Shown here piece by piece: positions 56,114 through 64,000 of a stretch of DNA of 64,000 bases. Under the pieces are notes generated by a model. That model had not been told where the DNA came from. It worked only from the letters and a program-made list of their open reading frames with translations, and did not search any database. The DNA comes from Macrostomum hystrix (taxonomy: Eukaryota > Platyhelminthes > Macrostomidae): the NCBI GenBank assembly GCA_950097015.1, contig CATNEN010000038.1, positions 9,062,001-9,126,000 of the forward strand. The letters are read 5' to 3'. Position 1 is the stretch's first letter; the number at the start of each line of letters is the position of its first letter. A program made the position numbers and the translations under genes.

Positions 56114-59000
56114 TTTTGTCTTGAAGCAACATGCAGCGGCACAAATCGTGACGATATATAGCTGGAGGGAAACTCGATGCCCAGTTAATTTTCTGTCACT
56201 GCCTGGGCAATGACAGCTGCCCGATTTGTCTGCATGTGCGCTAATATACACACTGGGCGGTAGTTTGCAGTCTCGTGTGAACCTCCGGAGACCTTCAAGA
56301 CCTGCGTGGCCCGGGCCGGATTGACGGATGTGAATGGTGATGCGCAGCGAATCCGGTTCGCAGCGATTGGGCGAAATTGGGTTTGACTTGCTGGTTTTTA
56401 AAGAAAGTTTTTTTAATTGCAAATTTCCCTTCTTTGTTTTAGATCAGCGATGTTCTTAATCATTCTTCGTTACAGCGCGCGTGTCTCCTCATGGGAGCGG
56501 AATGAGAAACGAAACAATTGTGTTTGAACTTTTTTCGAAAAAGTGATGGGTTGTGTACTTGAAAAATAATCAAAACAGCATTTGCAAAACAGTGAACATT
56601 GTGATTTAATTTTAAAATATCATTCTAGAGACAGTCTGTATGATTGGGCAAGACCTCCCCAGTCCATGGACTGAACAGTTGTAGCTTATTGCACTTCCAA
56701 CGAATCAAGATTTATTCTAGACGATGGCTTCTTACATAGTTGGTTCTTTAGTGACGTTTCGGCCATGCTTCGGTGGGACTATTATACCCACCGATTACTT
56801 GTTAAAATTTGAGTAAGTCCGACACAATACTAAATACTACTCTTGTCCATGAGAATCTGTGATTTTTTGTCAACATAAACGCCGTGATAATTTATTTTTG
56901 TAATTAATTTTTCAGCCTACAAATGCAGCAGATTTTACGGCCCAATTAATCAAAAACGCGGTCGAAAACAAGAGGCAGCAAATGCTTTGCTCGCTGCTTT
57001 ACTGTTTTTGTCGACCTGCCCCTACAGAATGGTTTACTCTGCGCTGTAAATTACCGAGGAAGCTATTCAGTTTAATTATCTCTTTAGCTATAGCTAAGGC
57101 CGCTCTAAAAGGCATTATATTAGAAATAAGTTACGAAACAAATGATGAAGTTCACTGCAGGGTTGTGCTGTACTCTTTTTCAGCTAACAAATGTTAACTT
57201 GCATTATTAGCACGAGCGTTCCGAGACCAGTTTTAGCAGAAGGTTACAACTATTGTCACAGCTATACCTTCAGCGATCTGCTAAGCAGTTAAAGCAACAA
57301 CCATATTATTCTTTCACTGATAAGCAGCACTTTACTTAGTACCTGAGCTAAGGTATCGAATAGGCTTCAATGTAATGCTAGGAAGATTCCTGTTTTACTG
57401 GTAGGTAGTTAAGGAGTATCGTTACCACAGCCGTTTGCTGATCATAAATCACTGTTAGAAATTATCGGACCTTAGCTATAGCATCGCACCGATCATTGTC
57501 CTAATTCCAACCATGCGTTCCGCAGCTGTGCAGACCTATAGTCATACACTAATTTCTTCACCATAGCGGATGTAGGCAGACGAGCTTGATCAACGACTGT
57601 CATTTGTACTGCTACCAAATTGGCCGTTTTGCGAAATGAACGATCCTATGAAGGCATGCTATATAGCATGGTCTAGCTGCGTTCAATTGACTGCCTTTTA
57701 AACACTTGGCCACATAAATGAGCAAAACTTTTTTTCTAAATGTGTTCTTCTCGGCCGTTTTCCGAATACTTTTGACAAGCAATAAGTAAGAGACATATCG
57801 ACGATCAATGAGCTGGTAATTTAGTCTATATCTCGTACACTGTCTTTAAAAACAGATCACATCAGTTTGGCTTCGAAGAAAAGCAACAACAGCAGTTGGT
57901 ACTCGTATTACATTTATATACATGTATGTCTATAAAACGAATGGAGCTGTGGGCTCAACATTTAGATCACTGAAAGGTCAATAGTCAAATCGATTTACAA
58001 GTGCCAACTGTCAGATGTATCAGATCAGGTGCGAAACGTTTTTGAAGGGCAGTCAGTAAATTTCATCGTATTGACAGGGATTTCTAGCAGTAACTGCTCG
58101 CTCCAATCCCCTTTTCGAATGGCGCTCCCCCATATGAGCCAAGCTGCCTGAGTAGATAGACTTTCCGTAGAAAGTGCTAATTTCCTGTAGCGATTGCTGC
58201 TCGCCTGACCCTGCTGACGGCTGCGGCGAGGCCGCTTGCAGATGCTTGTCGAAAATGAGGCCAGGTCAGGGAGGTTATCAAGAAGCCCAAATTGTCTAAT
58301 GCATCTGATACAAACCTACATGTGTGATCAAAACTGGCTTAAAATGAGAGCTCAATAACCTTTGGTGAAAAAATGTAATTTTGTACATTGACTTTGTCTA
58401 ATCGTTTTAGTAAAACCCGTCATAATGCAATTATTTAAACAAGTTTACTAAGCTTAAATTACTAACTACAAAAAAATATAAAAAAGCAACTTATTTTTTA
58501 GAAGTTTTACAGTTATCAAATATCTTTTGGAATGTTAATGAAACATGTTGCACGGTTTTCTAACAGTTCATAGAAAACAAAATTGATTTTCTGAATAAAA
58601 AAAAATATCATCGTCTGGTTTAAGGCCCTGGCATATACATTTGTGCTTAACTGTTTTAGTTGTACTGCAAATCGTTATTGCTCAACTTTCATTGCTGCTG
58701 CTTAGAAAAATTACTTTAGCGTTATTGCTGTTATCTTAACAGTCAGTTGAAAACTTGACTACTCATTAGTTGGTTCCGTATGCTTTGTTGGATTGTTTTC
58801 CAGAAATTCCAGCACATGCTCTGCAGCACAAGTTCCAGCGCAAGTCTTTCAATTGGGATATTTTATTAGTAACTAATTATATAGAAACATACCTTTATGA
58901 GCATACTAGTCAGCCAGTTTCTCTTAAGCATTGGACAGTAGTTAGGCCTACTAGTCTAACACAAGTTAGATATTGCCATTATAGGGATAGGTGATAGGGA
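56114..59000. other. Long AT-rich intergenic region between LBX-like and DIP2 genes
   Basis: 2.9 kb without a convincing gene, array or intact transposon. A trace of SINE family B (CCCCAGTCCATGGACTGAAC) is at about 56656. Opposed, divergently oriented genes on either side make this a shared upstream region, so it may hold control elements, though none can be named from sequence alone. Confidence 0.5.
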
Positions 59001-59006
59001 TAGTTA

Positions 59007-62000
59007 ATGAATTTTAATATGTCGGCAGAAATTGATACTTCACGTCTGCCTTTAGATGTCAGAGCTAAACTTGCTGAGTTGGAACTTGAGCTCTCTGATG
59101 GTAAGTATCTAGCTTTACATAATAGCGACATCTGTTGTATTAAAAATTGAATCAAATGTGTAAACTGTCAATCTTCACTTTTTCATTTTTTATTCTTTAT
59201 TAGACTTATGAGCTAAATAAGGACTTTTAATTTCTAAGCAATAGTTTCTATTGCTAGCTATCTATTGGTTCTGTATATATTTATACAGATCATAAATCAC
59301 TATAAATGATTTATATCATTTTTAAGCTTTCTAAGCTTTTAAAGCCTGCACATTTTTAATTTATATACAGTTTTATGCTTAAATTTGTGGTAGCTAGGTC
59401 TAGTCTATGACTTGATGGTTCTGGATGATATCGTTTTCTTTTAGACAACTTCTCAGTAAGAGTCATAGTCATAGTCTTGAGTCAGAGTCAAGAGTAAAAA
59501 AGGCAGTTGCAGTTGTAGACACTTGTCTAGCACATTTTTATCAGTTTAGTTTCTCATGACTTGCAGTAGAGCACAGAGCAGCAGCATGAGCGCAAAATTT
59601 TAGAGCCTATAGTCCAGAAGGTGGCCTGTTAGCCAAACCAGTTCATCAATTGTGTCTTCAATAGTTCTTTGTGTAAACTTGGCATATATTCTTACATGTA
59701 AATCAAGTTGGTGTACAAACTAGTTTCAATCTGGCATATAAAACTTATAGTTAAGCTAATCACTTGATATATATCAGTACTGAGTTGCAAGTGAACTTAC
59801 AAGACAGTTAAATAATGTAAAAAGGATTCTTGCTTTTAAATATAATCAAGTAGGCCTAGTTTTTAATATTTGCATAATTAGGGTAAACAAATATATGCTA
59901 CACTTTTATTAAAATAAATCTTTATAATATAGTTTTAATGCATGCTATTTAAAAAAGTTTCTTGCTTTTGTTAATTTTATTTTTCAATATAGTTTTTGTG
60001 AATTGGCATATTGGTGTACACTTTAGGAAAAATTTTGGGAGTTGGTGTACAATAAGAACTTCTTGGCATATAATTAAAAATATACCATGATATACCATAA
60101 TATACCATTATACCATGACCCAGACTGTAGAACAGAGGAAATGTATTGACCCAGAATGTTATTAGCTTGGCCTACCACTCTTTTGAGCCACAATTTTATA
60201 GTTCCCAGTGTACATCCACAAACTTGGTTTAAAGCTTCCAACAAGAATTAAAAAACCAAGTCTTCTAAGGAGTGTTGACTTGATATAGCAATTTTTAAAT
60301 AAAAAAGATAAGCTATGTAGTCATGACTAGCCTATCTAGCTTGTAGCTTAATTCTAGATCTTAGTATGATTTTTTAGAACCTTTTCTAACCTCAAAGTCC
60401 AACTAAAGAAATAAACTTTTGCTGAGATGCTGTATAGAATGATTTGACTAAATTTTATATTTTTTAGGGGGTGAGTAGTGGAGCAGCTTACACATTTGCC
60501 TCTTGCACCAAGGTCCCTGAGTTTGATTCTGCTGCGAGGCCACATTCATTTGGGGTGCACCTGCAGAGAGAAGGCTTGGATTTTGTTGCAATTTACGCCC
60601 TTGTGGGCCAAACTCCAAGGCATAGTGAAGTGTACACTGCCTGACATGTGTGAGTGTGTCTGCTCAGGATTCAGCAAAATGGGCAGAACTGCCTTCCAGC
60701 TGGCTGCGGGTCTAGTGTCACCAAATAATGTGCCCTTATCTATACTTCCATGTAAAGTTTAGACTAGCGACTAAATAGACACCAAAAAATTATCTAATAC
60801 AAACATTAAAATAGACACTATTTTATGTTTCATTTCTTCTCACATGTATATAGCTACTTTATGCCCTTGCTATTTCTAATTCGTGCTTAAAGGGGCTTAT
60901 TGCGCAATTCTTAATGTAAATAAAAAGCAGATTTTTTGTTTTAATAATCTGTCAATATTTGAATTTATCGCAGGTGACATCACACAGAAAGGCTACGAGA
61001 AGAAGCGGGCCAAGCTCCTTGATCCCTTCCTAGGCAGGCACCTGCCGGCCGTGTCAGAGTCCCAGTCTCGACCGAAGGACGCCAGCCCGGATGACAGCAG
61101 CGGCGGCAGTCCGCGGATTCGCCGACCGCGGCATCACCGGCGCGACGATCTGCGCTACCAGTCGGACATTCGCACTGAGGCTGTACAGGCGGCGCTAGCC
61201 AGGCACCGTGAGAGCGCCGACCCCACTGTGGGTGGCGGCGAAGCCAGAGTTCACGTTGGCGGTACTGCGATGCCACTGCCGGCTGTGCGACGAAATCCGT
61301 CCTCGGCGATGACGCAGTCGGCTACAGCCGCCGGCGCTGCGGGCTTTGCTTTGGCTGCCGACAGGGAGCATTGTGAGTTGATTTCTTGGATTTCAAATTA
61401 TACTTTTTGATTCTTGAATTATCTATCATCTTTGCACAATTTCTCAAATTTAGTTTAGGTATTTACTCAAATCCTAAAATAGGTTGTGTTCACTAATATT
61501 CTTAAAATCGTTCAGTTTGCTACTCAGAACCAATAGTTCGGCATTAACATCAATCCGTAAAATTGTACAGGTATTTACTCAGATCCCTAAAGTAGTTTAG
61601 GTACTCACTCAGATCCTCAAAATAGTTAAGATATTCACATAGATCCCTAAAGTATTTTAGGTATTTATTCAGATCCCAAAAATAGTTCAAATATTCACTC
61701 AGATCCCCAAAATAGTTCAGGTATTCACTCAGATCCCGAAATATTTCAGGTATTCACTGAGATTCTCAAAATAGTTCAGGTACTCACTAAGATCCCCAAA
61801 ATAGTTCAGGTATTCACTCAGATCCCCAAAATAGTTCAGGTACTCACTAAGATCCCCAAAATAGTTCAGGTATTCACTCAGATCCCGAAATATTTCAGGT
61901 ATTCACTGAGATTCTCAAAATAGTTCAGGTACTCACTAAGATCCCCAAAATAGTTCAGGTATTCACTCAGATCCCCAAAATAGTTCAGGTACTCACTAAG

Positions 62001-64000
62001 ATCCCCAAAATAGTTCAGGTGTTCACTCAGATCTCTAAAATAGTTCAGGTATTCACTCAGATCCCCAAAATAGTTCAGGTACTCACTAAGATCCCCAAAA
62101 TAGTTCAGGTATTCACTCAGATCCCCAAAATAGTTCAGGTACTCACTAAGATCCCCAAAATTGTTCAGGTGTTCATTCAGATCCCCAAAATAGTTCAGGT
62201 GTTCACTCAGATCCCCAAAATAGTTCAGGTATTCACTCAGATCCCCAAAATTGTTCAGGTATTCACTCAGATCCCCAAAACTGTTCAGGTACTCACTCAG
62301 ATCCTCAAAATATAAAATGATGCTCTGAAACATTCCAGGATTTATTTATTATCCAGTCCAGTTTTGGAGGACTAAAGGTGGTTTAGTAATGATTATTAAT
62401 AAACAGACAATGATGAAACCCTACTAATTGTGAAAGCTAATCTTATCATGGACCCAAAATTTTACTAAACTGGGGAATTGCAAGCATTGAAATGAAACGG
62501 AAACCCAAGCCTAAGGTCTATAAGTTACCCAAATTTTAGCTTCTAAAATAATGTCACTTAAATGTAATTCTAAGTTCGAATTTATTTAGACCACTAAAAC
62601 TATTCAAATAATTCTCGCATGTCCTTTTATATTTGATTCAATTTAAGTCTGCACAATCGGATTATTATACATATTATTATTAACTTAATATAGGCAATGC
62701 AGTCTTATTCTTAGTCTATAAAAGTATAAATTTAGCAGCCATTTGAAATACTTGTTTTAAAGTAAATTAGCTTTATCATACTGCTAATTTGCTTCTAGCA
62801 GCAATTTTAATGTATATTCCGATTGATGCACTCTGACACTTTGCAAGACTGACCCATATTGTTGTTGTCTAACTCTGGTGCATATTTTCACTGTCAAAAT
62901 CATGGACTCTTAGGAGCATTATAAAATTATTTATAGCTCGTAATTCATCTAACCTGAACACCTAAAACTTAAACCTGAAGCCCTTATCGTCCAACCTGAA
63001 CCTTCTGATTCTCTAACCTGAACCCTGAATGTCCAATCTGGACCCTGAATGTCCAACCTGAACCCTGAATGTCCAACCTGAACCCTGAATGTCCAACCTG
63101 AACCCTGAATGTCCAACCTGAACCCTGAATGTCCAACCTGAAACCTGAATGTCCAACCTGAACCCTGAATGTCCAACCTGAACCCTGAATGTCCAACCTG
63201 AACCCTGAATGTCCAACCTGAAACCTGAATGTCCAACCTGAACCCTGAATGTCCAACCTGAACCCTGAATGTCCAACCTGAGACCTGAATGTCCAACCTG
63301 AACCCTGAATGTCCAACCTGAAACCTGAATGTCCAACCTGAACCCTGAATGTCCAACCTGAACCCTAAATGTCCAACCTGAACCCTGAATGTCCAACCCG
63401 AACCCATGATTCCCATGCCTTAATTCCCAATTCCCAGACAGCGAAGAGGAGCTTTCATCTAGTGACGGCGACGACAACGATGAAGAAGTGCGCGTCAACA
63501 CCGCTGCGGAGGGCGACAACTCCACCTTGGACGACGCCTCTGTGGAGTCGTCAGTTACTTCGTCTTCCGCTGGTGCAGGCGGCGGGCATTCGCTGCCAAA
63601 ATCTGCGGCCGCTTCTGCTGCATCTGTTGGCGGCTCATCTAACGGAAGCGGCAGGCGGCAGCGGCAGCAGCCAGATCCTCCACCTCAGCAACAACAGCAG
63701 CCTGAGACCATTCAGGCCCATCCTCCAACATCCACCGGGTCATCATCCACTGGCCAATCAGTAGGAGGCCGATCTCACTACAGCTCTTCAGACACTTACG
63801 TAATCAAGGGCAACAACTACCTGGGCATGCCGAGCAATCAGAGTCGGTCTGCTGCTTCCGCCGCTCCGTCTGGCCCTTCGACTTCAGCCACCACTGTCGA
63901 AGCAACTGGCAGTGACCAGCGGCGACAACAGCAGCAACATCAGCGTCAGCAGCTACAGAATCAGCACTCGCAGTCATCTAGTCAACAACAAACTCCCCCA
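59007..64000 (+). CDS. DIP2: Disco-interacting protein 2 (DIP2), N-terminal part, continues beyond the window
   Basis: Exons 59007-59100, 60974-61372 and 63438 to the window end, in phase (phase 1 at both junctions). Joined exons 1 and 2 encode LPLDVRAKLAELELELSD, then GDITQKGYEKKRAKLLDPFL, the DMAP1-binding domain at the start of DIP2 proteins. YQSDIRTEAVQAALARHRE in exon 2 matches the second conserved block. Exon 3 is acidic, then Ser/Gly/Gln-rich low complexity, as in the linker before the paired adenylate-forming (AMP-binding-like) domains, which must lie outside the window. DIP2 proteins act in lipid metabolism and nervous-system development. Intron 1 contains a SINE and intron 2 two minisatellites. 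Confidence 0.92.
59101..60460. other. DIP2 intron 1, AT-rich part
   Basis: No gene or array recognised; notably AT-rich compared with exons. Confidence 0.5.
60467..60755 (+). mobile_element. SINE family A, copy 10, in DIP2 intron 1
   Basis: Head GGGGGTGAGTAGTGGAGCAG, B box GAGTTTGATTCTGC, and body with a deletion between CTGCCTGACA and TGTGTGAGTGTG. Strongly diverged, so old. Confidence 0.85.
61575..62318. repeat. Minisatellite in DIP2 intron 2, about 30-bp unit, about 25 copies
   Basis: Unit core TCACTCAGATCCCCAAAATA followed by GTTCAGGTA. Many copies alternate between GGTATTCACTCAG and GGTACTCACTAAG, so a two-unit (60-bp) higher-order pattern is visible; the first copies are degenerate. 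Confidence 0.95.
62321..62980. other. DIP2 intron 2, sequence between two arrays
   Basis: AT-rich, no feature recognised. Confidence 0.45.
62985..63410. repeat. Second minisatellite in DIP2 intron 2, 20-bp unit, about 21 copies
   Basis: Unit AACCTGAACCCTGAATGTCC. The array ends about 25 bases before the acceptor at 63437. Copies are very similar, apart from AACCTGAAACC and AGACC variants. Confidence 0.96.

Noticed and set aside
58770-58994. Open frame of 74 codons just upstream of DIP2
   Set aside because: No domain or codon-bias support, and it overlaps the likely DIP2 5' UTR.

Overview
This is a window of animal nuclear DNA. Genes have GT-AG introns, start with signal peptides or domains known only from metazoans (TIMP, synapsin, ladybird-type homeobox, DIP2), and are separated by tRNA-derived SINEs, DNA transposons and non-LTR fragments. 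Base composition is moderate, with GC-rich exons and AT-rich gaps. A lophotrochozoan-grade invertebrate such as a free-living flatworm or mollusc would fit, but the sequence alone does not let me name the species.

I rebuilt eleven protein genes by joining exons in phase. From left to right: an RNFT1/2-type RING membrane protein (+, 1946-4353, 5' end uncertain); ADP-dependent glucokinase (+, 6260-9902); a type II membrane protein with a possible cupin/JmjC-like lumenal region (-, 14016-15147); a Thr/Ser-rich mucin-like membrane protein (+, 17482-18849); cathepsin L (+, 22871-24751); synapsin (-, 28670-43671, ten coding exons); a TIMP metalloproteinase inhibitor (+, 34284-37035) lying inside synapsin intron 5 on the opposite strand; a two-pass membrane protein with a Gln/Glu-rich tail (-, 47060-49798); a calmodulin-like protein (+, 52315-53690); a ladybird/LBX-like homeobox gene (-, 55412-56113); and the first exons of DIP2 (+, 59007 to the window end). 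The TIMP-in-synapsin nesting is the arrangement known from vertebrates and Drosophila, so it is probably ancestral.

The most striking structural feature is the minisatellites. About 26 tandem arrays with units of 14 to about 53 bp cover roughly a quarter of the window by my own tally of coordinates. Most have a unit of their own. Many fill introns almost from splice site to splice site: all three introns of the RNFT gene hold an array, as do all three of ADPGK, and also cathepsin L intron 1, the single calmodulin-like intron, TIMP intron 4, two synapsin introns and DIP2 intron 2 (two arrays). One array is coding (mucin-like protein).

Two arrays of a shared 16-bp unit sit inside non-autonomous hAT-type elements with matching inverted ends and exact 8-bp target duplications (9960-10490 and 25531-26481). 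This shows that some arrays move as transposon cargo and change length. The same unit family occurs at two further sites without transposon ends. Other mobile DNA: ten copies of one tRNA-derived SINE, a second SINE family, a Tc1-like element inserted into a SINE, a mariner remnant, and several non-LTR retrotransposon 3' fragments.
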